Assembly (NCBI GenBank): GCA_013054445.1
Contig: JAAMPI010000059.1
Span: 1-64,000 of the forward strand
DNA: 64,000 nucleotides
From: Cudoniella acicularis
Taxonomy: Eukaryota > Ascomycota > Leotiomycetes > Helotiales > Helotiaceae
Direction: 5' to 3'
A model generated the notes under the pieces. That model was given only the letters and a program-made list of their open reading frames with translations, made no database searches and was not told the DNA's origin. The first letter of the stretch is position 1. Every line of letters starts with the position of its first letter. A program made the position numbers and the translations under genes. Positions 1-11,346 of this stretch are shown here, one piece after another.

Positions 1-2095
1 TTTGAAGGACTGCTAAACAGTGTCAACGGCCTCTAAGACGCGTGAGGCCCGCTAACACTCACTAAACACTCACTAAATGTTCATGCCTGTTCCAGACTTC
101 AGTGCACACTGCACACTGAACAGGGCCAGCAGCCGGCACGGTCAGGCTCCAAAACCCCCTATCTGCTCATGGAGGGGGTGGGACAGCCAACGCTGTCACT
201 GTAACTGTCACTGTCACTGTCAATGCCAAGAACATTGAACTTTCCTACTGGGTGGGGTGCGCACGCAACGCACTGTCGTCCCAAATATTCGGATTCCCTC
301 CAAGCTGATTCCTATTCGCTAGTCCGCCCACTTCGTCATGTCAACGTCTGCTTTGGGTTCGGAGTTTGTGACGAGGCGTTCCTGCGCTCAGCCAGACCTA
401 CATTCCAATGCAACGTTGAGAGCAGAGGGTTCGGCCCGGGATAAGGACCTGGTTCTGGGGAATCTAGACGGGCTGTCGTCTGAAGACTAGTTTCATGAGC
501 TTTGATGCTGTTCGTCTGTCGTCATGTGTCATGCCAGGAAAGGATGAAATATGGCTCAAATCGTAACTGGACGGAACTTGCCACAGAGTACCACTGTATA
601 CGCAAATACGAAATGCGAATGTCTTGTTCTCCCAGCGTAATACTTCGTAGTCCCAGTCAAGTGCTACGAGTATCTTCAACGACAATCTCCGTGCTCGGTA
701 TTTTGATATCTCTAGTCGGCCCGCCATGCCTGTCCAGCAGTTCCTAAACCTTTCTAATTGGGCTTATGCGTACAGCATCAACCAATATATTCTTATTCAA
801 CCCAAATGAGACGAACATCAAGATTTGAACTGGTCAAGCTGGCCAAGCTGGCCAAGCTGGTTAAGTCTTGAAGTCCAAGCACTCGCGGCTGTCCTCAAAA
901 TATCTCTCGCGATCCACGACAAACGCTTCAGGGGTCCCTTACTCGACGTAAGAACTGTGGACAAGCCCTCACGGCCTCCCAGGAATCTGGTTGACGGACT
1001 TGACTTCCAGTGATCTTCGCTGCCTACTTTTTCCCGGGTAAGAAGTCTCGAGGGAACAGTTATTACATTTGCGCCTTGCGTGGGGTATAGACAGAACACT
1101 TGTTTCGATGGTGACCGCATGGCATCTATGCCAGACTACTGTACTAGAAGTGAAATGAATTGTGTTTTGACTATAGAATAGACCAAGAAGGGAAATTCCC
1201 ACATGTACAGTTACATTCCAGGTGCTTTTTTAGAACTGGGGGTTCGGCCCGAGCGGCAGCCATTCGCGACTCAACATCCAATCTGACAACAATACCGATG
1301 TGCCCCTTTCCTAACCATTCGAGACAAGTACTGTAGACGCGATTGGCTTGCCGGATTGTGTCCCCAGGTTCATTTTGTGCGACTGCCAGTACCAAAGTAC
1401 CGCTACAGTAACCCACATCCTGCCGCTGCCTCTGCGTCCCGTCAGCGCATTTCCACCTCGGATCAGCCATTACGCTCCGCGGTGCAACCCCCCACCATTC
1501 GGCCCCTCATCCGGCTCTGAAGGCAGCGGGCGTGGTTAGCAGCCCGCTGCAGGGCCCCGAGTCTAGAGTTGCGAGTTACCAGTTGCGTTGATGGTCGACA
1601 ATCAGTACTGTACGTTCGGCGCTTCCTACTGTGGTGTTGCGTGTTTGCTCGCGGCGTCCTCCGTTTGGCTTGCGTTTTGGTCTTATTAAGCACCAATTGT
1701 ATTTCGTGCTGAATTACTCACCATAAGAGCTTTCGGATTCTCGCAGTATATGGAATATTGTCTGGAATCTTGATAGCCTAGTGGCAAACCAATAGTTCCT
1801 TCCAGTTCGGCTTGCATTGGCACCACGGGTATTTTGGCGATTTACCGACCGCTTTTGCTGACAATTTTCTTCACCTCAGGCCTTGTTAAACACTAATTCA
1901 CCTTTAGAAAAGCCAGCACTCAACGCTAGCAAGGCTAAAGTAAGCTTAATTTTTACCGTGGGCTCCTTGTGTTCTCGCATCCCAATTACCTACCGATAAG
2001 AAAACACCCTCACTGAATTAGTCGTTTTTTATTACGCGAGTTATTATACTCTAGCTCGTTCCCCTCAAAATATTCTCAATTTTACCATTCTATCT
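1..2095. other. Gene-free 5' end of window
   Basis: I see no supported gene here. Open frames are short, overlap on both strands and lack recognisable domains. There are small tandem patches: repeats of the type cactcactaaa near 53-80, a TGTCAC-like repeat near 193-222, and a 9-base repeat ggccaagct near 832-864. The last few hundred bases are pyrimidine-rich and AT-rich and are the likely promoter and leader of the EED gene that starts at 2096. Confidence 0.6.
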
Positions 2096-4150
2096 ATGAA
2101 TCCAAAAGAGGAAGTTATAGAGAAATTTAGGAATATGGCGTCAAGGCAGCATAAACCTGAATGGGAACTGCCCTCTAATAGGGAGGCCTACCAAATGCCG
2201 GTAAGCAGCATATCCTCGAGGGCGATAACTCGCATCCTGTGAACCCCTATAACCATCATCCCATCAACCGGAATCGTTTCCTAATGGTTGAATTTTAATA
2301 GGCATTCCACGGAGGTACGCAACAAAAATGGAGGCGAGAAGCTTCAATGGTCTGATTCTTGTGTAGACTTTTACTCTGTGGAATTTTACCCATACGCAGA
2401 ACCGGACGAAGACCCGGTTTTTGCGATTGCCGGTGGAAAACACGTAAGTTCTGTCCTATCAACGGGCGAGTGGTCTCGGGAACTGACCCGATAGAAGATA
2501 CTCATATGCCGGACTCCAGCACCAGGCAAGGAGAACACGAGAATGGAGGTTATACAGTATGTGGTAGATGAGGAGGTTGGGTTCCCTAGCACGTAATCCG
2601 AGTGCTTGCTGACTTGTGTGATAGCCCGAGGAAGATTATTACACATGTGTATGGACGAAAGATCTCGAAAGCGGCGATCCTTTGCTTTGTGTAGCGGGAG
2701 GAAACGCAAATATCAAGATCATCGACGCACTGACCGGCAAGTTACTCAGAGTACGCTCATCTCCTGACTCTTGATCAGACCTCTGCTGATTTTTGCGTAG
2801 ACACTTCCTGGCCACGGCGGAGTAAGATCATTCGTCTTTCGACGTTACTTCAGACACTAATTTTGGGAAGGAAATCAACGATCTGGTCATCTCACCAGTA
2901 AACCCCCACATTTTGGCGTCAGCGTCAGTCGATGCGACTGTCAGAATATGGAGTCTCGACCCTGCTCACGAACAACAGCCTTGTGCCGCAATTCTTGAAG
3001 GCGATGGCCACAAGGAGTCTATCCTGACACTGGTAAGTCTCAAGAGCACCCTGTGGGAGACAATTTCTAATCTAAGCAGGCATTTCACTCAAATAACCGG
3101 TATCTACTTTCAGGTGGCGTAGACCACACGATCAACTTAGTAAGTTGTGTGAAGAATAAGTTTACATAGAGGATTCTAATACCGAGCAGTGGACATTGCC
3201 AGAATTTCCGGATAGCAATACTGGAACCAACAAACCAACACGAATTCATTACCCTCATTTTTCTACGTCCGAAATCCACGCCGATATTGTGGATTGGTAA
3301 GAATGAACCCCGCCCTATCTCACCTCCTCTTCCATGTTCTATCCCCGAATCCTCGCCCAGCAGCCTTCCACTTCACACTAACCTTCCTAGCGTTAACTTC
3401 CACGGGGACCTCATCCTCTCTAAAGCCGCGAATGAGCATTGTATCGTGCTCTGGTCCATCAACAACTTCAACTCCACCGACCCACCACCGTCCCCCTCCA
3501 TGGCCCCCACAACACACGACGCGCAACGAGACACACGTTCAGCATTCACGCCTTCAACCTCCAGCGTCAACATGCAAAACCAGTTCCATTACACCCGACT
3601 ACTACAATTCGGCATTCCAGACAGCCAGATAATTTTCATGCGATTCGCACTTTATCCCGGCTCCGAAACCTTGAACACGAATCCCATCCTCAGTTTCTGT
3701 AACACACAAGCTAGAGTTTTCTTCTGGGACTTGGCTCGCCTAGGCACCTATCGCGACTTCACCTGCTCCGATTTTGACTTCAAAGACGCTTCTAACCGCC
3801 CATCCTTCCTAAACCCATTCCAACACCGAAATCGAGGCGGTGGTGGAGCAGTGGCGAGATTAGCGAGGGAGAAGGAGAACAGTCCCACGGAAAGCAGTAG
3901 CAGCCATATGACGGGAAGCGATAGTGCTGGCGCGGACAAGGGAAGAATTGATTGGGATAGGAGTATTAAAGGGTGGATGAAGAAGTATGATATGGGGAAT
4001 CCACTGGTGTGTGTTGATGCCCACAAGGAAGAAGTGGTCAAAGGTTTAGGTTTCATGGGGCGGGAGTTGGCGTGGAGCAAGGATGGGAGCTGGTGCGTTG
4101 TCGTGGGAAGCGCTGGTGTATTCGCTCTATTGCATCGGTGGGGCAGATGA
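2096..4150 (+). CDS. EED: Polycomb PRC2 subunit EED (WD40 protein)
   Basis: WD40 beta-propeller subunit of Polycomb repressive complex 2, which binds the EZH2-type methyltransferase and trimethylated H3K27 in the nucleus. My model has nine exons: 2096-2200, 2315-2443, 2495-2575, 2625-2750, 2801-2821, 2871-3032, 3080-3139, 3190-3296, 3391-4150, giving 516 residues with every junction in frame. Diagnostic strings are FYPYAEPDEDPVFAIAGG, PEEDYYTCVWTKDLESGD, GGNANIKIIDALTGKLLR, NPHILASASVDATVRIWSLD and YPHFSTSEIHADIVDC, which follow animal EED closely. The last exon carries a Ser/Pro/Thr-rich insertion before the final blade. The first junction (2200/2315) is the least certain because the N-terminus is poorly conserved. 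The gene converges on the Eps1-like gene, with 171 bp between the stop codons. The family call is very secure; the presence of the rest of PRC2 in this genome is inferred. Confidence 0.93.
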
Positions 4151-4321
4151 AGACTCGAAAATATGTGAATTATTTAGATGATTTCCCAACTGCCAGGCAA
4201 GGCAGCTTTGAGAAAAGGTAGATCCAGACCGAGGAGACCCGTCATATATCATGGAACAAGTACGGTGAATTTGAAAACACCCAAAGAGACCCAACCCACG
4301 CTATAGTACAATAGAGTTTTA

Positions 4322-6593
4322 CTAATCGACCTTTCCGTTCACGCCGCCACCTAATAAGCCGTCTTTCTCATCCAATCTGAAGAAACCGCCACGATTTCTC
4401 CGAATACGCCCGCGTCCCCACATCATTACACCTAACACAATTCCTGTGATGACTCCAATCGAGAGGAAAGGATGACCGGAGATGGCCCCTCTCATATCGA
4501 AGAAAAATTTCTCGAAGCTGGAGATGGTTGTCTTGGCCTTAATTTCTGGTGAGGACTTGACAACTTTCCCAATGGTCTCCAGAATCGAAGTTCTGGAGGC
4601 CATGATCGCATTGCCACTAATTGTAGTGTCCCAGTATCGTCGCGACTGCGTTTATTAGTCATATGTCCTTCGTCAAAAGCCATTAAAACTTACATCTTCA
4701 TCATTAATGATAACTTTCTCACCGTCCTTGGAGACTTCAATGCCATATGTGGATCGTATCCATCTTTCCCAAAATACACCATCAACCCAAGCAAATCCCA
4801 CTTCCTTCTGCTCGGATTTATCCATATTGATTCGAATACTTTTTGCGGCCCTCAGTGCTCTTTGATCATTACGGTCTTCTGCTTCTTCGATTCTCAATTG
4901 CTTTGAATCTCTCAACTCTTGTCTCTCCAGCTGGAAGTTCTGGGTTTGCTTATCCATCCACTCCAAAGCGGCGCTCTTGATTTCCTTCTTGGCCATCATG
5001 AATTCGTTCGGGCGTTCTCGAGTTAAGATCCCAAGAACAACCAATTTTCCATCCATGATCTCTCTAGAGTTAGACGCAGTAAGCTCAGGAACAATTGGAA
5101 GCCAAACTGATTGCATCCAATGGAGAACCTGGCGGAAATCGCGCATGTCTTGAGGAGCAAGAGCTGTATAGTACGTTGGGCGACCATCTCGCGAGACGAG
5201 AAGTCGGGGCCACGTGGTGATCTTGAATCTGTCTGCAAGAGCAGCGCTATTGGTCTTTACAAGCTTGGCGTGCCCGATCAAGCTCAATGTCAATCTCTCG
5301 AGGGCTGCGAAGTCCTCACTCGTTGTGGCGTGATCGTAGAAATAAAGGAATATAACCTCCTCCTTCTCTTCCAATAGTTTGAACTCTTCAGCATCTATAT
5401 CCTTGACGCCATCGCCGATATCAATGGCCTTATTAGCGTATGTAACGAAATCGCCTAAACCTCTCAAACCATCATACTCAACACGTTCCCCTCCTCGAAA
5501 GAAGAGAATGGTGGGGTAACCTCGTACCCTGACATCCTTACACAGTCTCGTTTCGACTTCACAGTTGACCTCGCCAATATTCAGCTTTCCTTTGAATTCT
5601 TTGGCAAGCTGGACCCAATTTGGAGCCATGGCCTGGCAATGGCCGCACCATGGTGCATAGAATTTGATGAACCAAGGCTCTTGCGTCATTGTAACAGAGT
5701 TTTGAAAGCTCTCGGCAGTAAAGGAAATGGAAGTCCCGAGCGGGTTCGGGGTGGAGGCAGGCTTTGCGGGCTTCATTGGCTTCTTCTTAGCCGGTGTGGC
5801 ATTAAGAGCAGCAGATTTCGTCTTTGTTGCAGCAGATTCAGCGCTGGCTGATGGCGTCAGCTTGGTGTCCTTGCTGTCCGCTGGTGGAGCAGGTTCAGGA
5901 CCATGCAGATCCTTGGACCCCGTAGCACCTGGCTCTGGCAATTCAGGTCTAGCAAGTGGTCTAGATCCAGGTCTGATTGTTTCCAAAGTATCCTCTATGA
6001 AGTCGCTCAATCCCTTCATATCCTTTGCGCCCTCAAATCTTTTGACCTCTTCCTTATCTTTGTAAAGAATAAATGTTGGGAATGATCCAACCTTATGAGC
6101 CGAACAAGCAGATCCGTAGGCAATACAATCCAAGGATCCGAAATGGAAATTATAGTAAGCCGTAAAGGTGTTCATGGAAGTTGACGCACTGTTTGAGGTT
6201 TGGCCGACTGGGACAGGTTTGGAAGTGTAGTAATATTCATAGAGCGTTTGCCATGTCGGTGCAATATGAATGCAATGTGGACAATACGGCCTAGAGATAT
6301 GTCAGATACCTGTTCATGGAAAAGTCTCCGCATTTACGCATATCATTTACTTACGAGTAATGCTTCACAAACCAGTAACCATCCTTCACAGTCGAGTTGA
6401 ATTTCTCCCCCTCAATTTCTGGCATAGGTGGTACTTGGACTCCATTGAATATCGTAGCTTCAGGCCCCTCGACCTCGTTCTCCTCTGATATCTCGCCCGG
6501 TACTTCGGAAGTGCCCAGTGTTGACTCGGATGACTCTGCTATTACCACAGATGCGAAAAGCGCACACAGGAGTGGGATCGAAAGGAGACGCAT
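4322..6593 (-). CDS. EPS1: Membrane-anchored protein disulfide isomerase (Eps1-like)
   Basis: ER thiol-disulfide oxidoreductase, probably in quality control of membrane proteins by analogy with yeast Eps1. Three exons in transcript order: 6593-6355, 6290-4694, 4645-4322, giving 719 residues (yeast Eps1 is about 700). There is a signal peptide at residues 1-19 (MRLLSIPLLCALFASVVIA). The first thioredoxin fold has the active site CPHC at about 83-86 and the second has the classical CGHC at about 295-298 in FYAPWCGHCQAMAPNW. A Pro/Ala/Lys-rich linker separates them. A C-terminal membrane span lies at about 671-688 (PFLSIGVITGIVLGVMMW), followed by a short basic tail without an obvious KDEL. The CPHC plus CGHC plus membrane-anchor layout points to Eps1/TMX-type PDIs rather than soluble PDI. 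It diverges from TDP1 across about 500 bp. Confidence 0.88.
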
Positions 6594-6998
6594 GTTGGAA
6601 GTCGATGGACCTTCTCCTGAGGCTCACGGAGACCGGCGAGACCGCCGTCGATATGAGTGATGGGCTGCAATCGCAAGGACGCGGACGCTGACGCTGACGC
6701 TGTAGATACTGGCAGCAGATACGATGGTTGGAATTGGAGATTGGAGAATTGGAGAGACGTCGCAAACTCCTAATACTGATAGGGGCCTAACGAGTGAATG
6801 GCGGACTTGCGGGTTTCGGTTTCGCTTTATCCGCTCCTTCCCAAGATGTGCTCGAATTAGCTACGCTAAGCCTTTTTGATGCGCCAAGATCCACCTCGCC
6901 GCACGCATTTTATCACGTGACATGTATCTCCTAGCTCGTACCTCCTCCAAGCTTCTCTTTCTTTGCCCGTTTGAACCCGATTGAGAGCAAACAACTAC

Positions 6999-7112
6999 AT
7001 GTCGCAAAGCACTGCACCGCAAAAGTCTGGGAGACCGAAACGGCCATCTTCTGATATAGCCAAATTAGCCCTTAACATTCTGACCGAGGATGGAGGACCA
7101 AAACGCGTCTGA
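6999..7112 (+). promoter_or_regulatory. Upstream ORF overlapping the TDP1 start
   Basis: An ATG at 6999 opens a 37-codon frame that ends at a TGA at 7110-7112, so it overlaps the presumed TDP1 start at 7090 in another frame. If the mRNA begins upstream of 6999, ribosomes would meet this ORF first and TDP1 translation would depend on leaky scanning. The mRNA start is unknown, so this is only a possible regulatory feature. Confidence 0.35.
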
Positions 7113-9035
7113 GGAGCCTACTCACAAAAGACGCAAACTAAACAACGATAAAGGCCACATTGAAAGCAGATACTTCCCCCGGACTGTGACAAGTTCAATA
7201 TCACCACCTCGAATTTGTAGAGCTCCAGCCTCCTCGAAGCTGAAGAAGATACCTTCTCCTTTTCAACTTACCTGGATCAGAGATTTACCAGAACATTCGA
7301 ATGTGGATGCAATCTCCTTAAAAGATATCCTTGGGGACCCTCTAATTGCAGAATGTTGGGAGTTCAATTACCTGCATGATCTTGACTTCCTCATGGAAGC
7401 TTTTGATCAAGATGTGAAAAACCTCGTCAAAGTTCACGTTATTCATGGGTTCTGGAAGTCCGAGGACCAGTCCCGGCAGAACTTGAAAGTGGGTAATTTC
7501 ATATTGTTCATTAAATTGCTCTTGCACCCTGCTTTGGGTAGTTTCCCTGTCTTCAGAATATTGTGTGCTCTTTGGTGTTGATATTTTGGGTAGCTGCAAG
7601 CCGAAAAGTACTCAAACATCACCCTCCATACAGCATACATGCCAGAAATGTTTGGGACCCATCACTCGAAGGTATGACTAAAAGCCGAAGAAATTCCCCG
7701 ACTACCTTTTCTTGGGGAATCTGGTTAAATCTTAGGCTAATCCTTTATTAAGATGCTTATTCTTCTCCGGCACGATGATACTGCACAGGTTATTATTCAT
7801 ACAGCAAATATGATCCCTTTTGACTGGGCAAATATGTCGCAGGCAGCTTGGAAGTCGCCTCTTCTACCAAAGATTACGAACAACTCCACGCCAGAAGACC
7901 CCTCAAGTCAGATAGGAGGTGGTTTTAAATTTAAGACTGACCTACTCAACTACCTTAAAGCATACGACACTAAGAGAACGATCTGCAAGACTCTTATTGA
8001 AAAACTCACCAAGCATGATTTCTCGGCAGTTCGAGCTGCTCTAGTTGCCAGTGTTCCCGGAAAACAAGGAATTGAGACAGATTCAGAAACTCTTTGGGGG
8101 TGGGCTGGCCTGAAAAGCGTCTTGAATTCCATACCCGTAAGGGCCAACGAACCGGAAATTGTTGTACAAATATCTTCAATTGCCACTCTCGGACCAACAG
8201 ATAAATGGCTTGACAAAACGCTCTTTCAAACTCTCAGAAAGTCCAAGAACAAACCCAACCCAAAAGCCAAATTCCGCATTGTTTTCCCAACTGCCGATGA
8301 GATACGAAGAAGTTTGAATGGCTATAGTTCTGGCAGCGCAATACACGTCAAGATTCAGTCCGCTGCTCAAGCAAAGCAACTCCAATATTTAAAGCCTCTC
8401 TTATGCCATTGGGCTGGAGATGGTGATCAGAAGGATTCAGGTATGACTAATACGAGCCCCCTTACGGTCGGATATACTAACTGAAAATCAGCATCTCAAG
8501 CCCCTGTTTGGGACGCTGGGAGAAAGAGGGCTGCTCCACACATCAAAACTTATACCCGCTTCACAGACAGGGATAAGACTTCAATCGACTGGATGTTGGT
8601 GACATCAGCCAACCTCTCGAAGCAAGCTTGGGGAGAAGCTACCAATACTGCTGGCGATATTCGAATCTGCAGCTATGAAATCGGAGTAATGGTATGGCCG
8701 GAGTTGTTTGGTGAGAACGCCACGATGGTTCCTACATTTAAGATCGACACGCCAGAAGCAGCATTTATGTCAGACAGCGATATTGTGATAGGCGCAAGAA
8801 TGCCTTACAACTTGCCTTTAGTACCTTATAGGAAAGACGATGTACCTTGGTGTGCAGCTGCTTCTTATACCGAGCCAGACGTAAGTATTCATTCCATACC
8901 TTTCCGAACTAGAAAACTATTAAATGCACAAATAATTTGCTTGATTAGAGCTTTATTTTCTCCCTGTTACACTATTGTCTTGGTAGATGCTGACTCGAGG
9001 ACTCGTAGTGGATGGGAGAGACCTGGAATGTTTGA
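7090..9035 (+). CDS. TDP1: Tyrosyl-DNA phosphodiesterase 1
   Basis: Nuclear DNA repair enzyme that hydrolyses the 3'-phosphotyrosyl bond left by trapped topoisomerase I. Five exons: 7090-7488, 7594-7671, 7753-8440, 8492-8880, 9009-9035; 526 residues, all phases consistent. It carries the two HKD motifs of the phospholipase D superfamily: FGTHHSKMLILLRHDD (His157 and Lys159, split by the intron after Lys159) and PHIKTYTRF (His405, Lys407), followed by WMLVTSANLSKQAWG. The short last exon encodes WMGETWNV, a plausible fungal TDP1 C-terminus; the acceptor at 9008 was chosen for this reason over one a few bases upstream. The N-terminus has a basic KRRK motif that could be a nuclear localisation signal. 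An overlapping upstream ORF precedes the start. The gene converges on ACBP. Confidence 0.92.
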
Positions 9036-9345
9036 GGGGTATCTTCAAGATTCGGCACAGCAAGGCCCGGGTAGCTGGAACGCTCGGGGAGCCTTGGGCA
9101 AGGGGCAATATAGTTCTAGATTGCACCCATTTCCATCTTGTACAATATCATTCGCTGTAACAAAAATAGGATCCGGTCCAAGGCTTAGTATGTGTAGCAT
9201 AGTATTCGCAATGCTATGATCTAGCCATTACCGCAAAAAAATGCAATGCATAATCCACTTATCCACCCATCACGAGAGCCACCCGAATATCTACTCTCCT
9301 CTCCCTTCACTACCAAACGCACATCGCCCGTTCCCTTTAAAAAGC

Positions 9346-9806
9346 TTAAGCGGCACCTCCAACAGCTTCGGGCTCCTTATCGGCGTTGTATCCATATGTC
9401 TTCTTCAGCCCCTCCACAAACTTGACATAGTCCGCCTTCGCCTGCTCAGCAGTGATACCACTGTCGACAACCGCTTGCCAGGCCCTCTTCTTTGCTTTGC
9501 CCTGTAAATCCCCTAATTTCAACACTATCCCTAACCAACCTCATACCTGCATAAACGCGGGTTCCCGTATAGAAGAACTAACCTTGAGATCGAACGTTCC
9601 CGGGGTCTCCGCCTTGCTGATATCCTCGCCGTTCGCAACCTTGAACAATCCTGCACCGCATCACGTCGTCAGCTCCCTTTCCTTATCTTATGCCAACGTA
9701 CATATGCGTGTGTGGGGGAGGTACCGTAGAGCTTTAGCAGATCATCATTGCTCGGCTTGGAAGTAAGCTTTTTCGAGTCCTTGACTGCTATGTCGAAAGC
9801 GGACAT
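9346..9806 (-). CDS. Acyl-CoA-binding protein
   Basis: Small cytosolic carrier of long-chain acyl-CoA esters that buffers acyl-CoA pools for lipid synthesis. Three exons in transcript order: 9806-9725, 9650-9583, 9501-9346; 101 residues, within the usual 85-105 for the family. Family landmarks: LLKLYGLFKVANGEDIS in the first half (split by intron 1), then GTFDLKGKAKKRAWQAV (split by intron 2), then AKADYVKFVEGLKKTYGY. The C-terminus is a short acidic/Ala tail. The start MSAFDIAVKD is the only sensible one. A pyrimidine-rich and G-rich leader lies upstream to about 10130. The function is secure from the family; nothing unusual is seen in the protein. Confidence 0.94.
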
Positions 9807-10694
9807 GTTGATGTGTGGGGTGCGGTGTAGATTTGTTGAGGGTGGGGTTTTCAGGATTTCTCTCTGCTTTTGTGCAAAGGTTAAATCAGTTTTCTGTGTT
9901 GTAAACTGGAATGGGAAGGTGAGGACACGTACTGCAAGGTTTGAGTTTGAGAAGCTTGGGAAAAGGGTGATGTATTGTTGGCGGTGGTTGAGAAAGGCGG
10001 GGAGGCTAGTGCCAAGACTAGTGAGGGGCACACCCAGCGGGCTTGCGAGACAATCGTCATCTGGAGCTTCCTGTTGCAACCTTCCTCGCATGCAACTTTT
10101 TAGGGACTTCAAAGTGAACGTGACACAAGTCATATGAAGGCTTTAGATCATGGGGATCATTGCATCTGATAGTTTTTGTTTATCGAATTCGAGGATTAAG
10201 CTGTATAATAATTTATTAACTTCCGGAAGACCGTAGTATCGTATTCGTACTCGTATTAAGGCTGGTGCTTTTCACGAATCAATTGCCCTTCACAGTAACA
10301 GATGATGCTGAAGCCCAAATTTTAGAAATATCTCGAGAGGGTTTGTTTCTTATAGTGCCAGACTACTATGTATATGCATAAAAATCAAAATTCAGTATAA
10401 CCCCGTAAACAAACCGGACTAGACCACCCAACCAAACCGAACCATCCACATTAGAAACGCCAATGATGCCTATCATTAATCATTACTGCTTATTCCATAA
10501 GCTCCAAGTTCACCTTAACATGCTTAGATGCCCATGACCTTTAAGTATCCAATCTGAAAGTGTTCCAAGGATTACAAATCACCCAAGACAATGCCGGAAT
10601 TAAAATTCATGCATGCTATTCAAAGATCAGCATAAATTCCAACATATTATAGATTCTTTGCGAAGCGACGGCAGATCATAGAATTAGGAAGTCC

Positions 10695-11346
10695 TTACCT
10701 TGCTGTATATGGTTGGCTGTATCTGCTTTTGCTGTGATCCTCCAACAAAGGCGCGTGATCATTCCAATATTCAAATGGCTCGTTTGGTCTTTGGTATATG
10801 GTTGCCCTCTTAATTCTAAGCTGAATGTTAGCAAAAATTCCCCACGGAGCAGAAAAGCCATGTCAATCTGCAGCCTAGCAAGTTAACTTACTTATTGGCT
10901 CGACTCTCCCTGATTTCCGATGGCTGCTGCTGATAGATGAAAGGCGCAATCTGAGACCTCCGTCTATGACCAACATACTCCACATCGACAACATGGCGAT
11001 GGGATTTTGAAGGCGTGAAGCTGTGGTGTTGCTTTACATACTCTCCAGACCAAGGTCGATCCTCCAATGAGGGCATACTTTGTCTCTTTGCGCGAATGCC
11101 GGATTTCTCCGTCATATAGTATCCGTCAGGTCGAGAGGACAATCTGTTTTGTTCCTTCCGGAATGTGTCCTCATTTTCGTCCTTGAGGACAATGAAAGTC
11201 CGCTTGCCGCTCGCGCATCTTTCCCGGACTTTGTCGGCATAGTAGATCTTAGAGGATCTAGTCTTTGAAGAAGATTTTGCTGGTGACGAATTTCTTTGGC
11301 GCTTGACAGTTGAAGATCTTGAAGGTGTGCTAGGAGTGTTGCCCAT
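10695..11346 (-). CDS. Basic hypothetical protein with N-myristoylation-like start
   Basis: I do not recognise this family. Two exons in transcript order, 11346-10892 and 10815-10695, give 191 residues. The intron of 76 nt has a GTAAGT donor and a TTGCTAAC branch-like element. The acceptor CTTAG at 10816 was chosen because it keeps a natural-looking frame (IKRATIYQRPNEPFEYWND). The N-terminus MGNTPSTPSRSS fits an N-myristoylation signal (Gly2, Ser6 region), which would place it at a membrane. The body is rich in Arg, Lys and Ser, with SSKIYYADKVRER and RPWSGEYVKQHHSF stretches. It has no signal peptide or membrane segment. A further 3' intron is possible, since a GTAAGG donor overlaps the stop. 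Roughly 1.6 kb of apparently empty sequence lies upstream. Confidence 0.6.
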
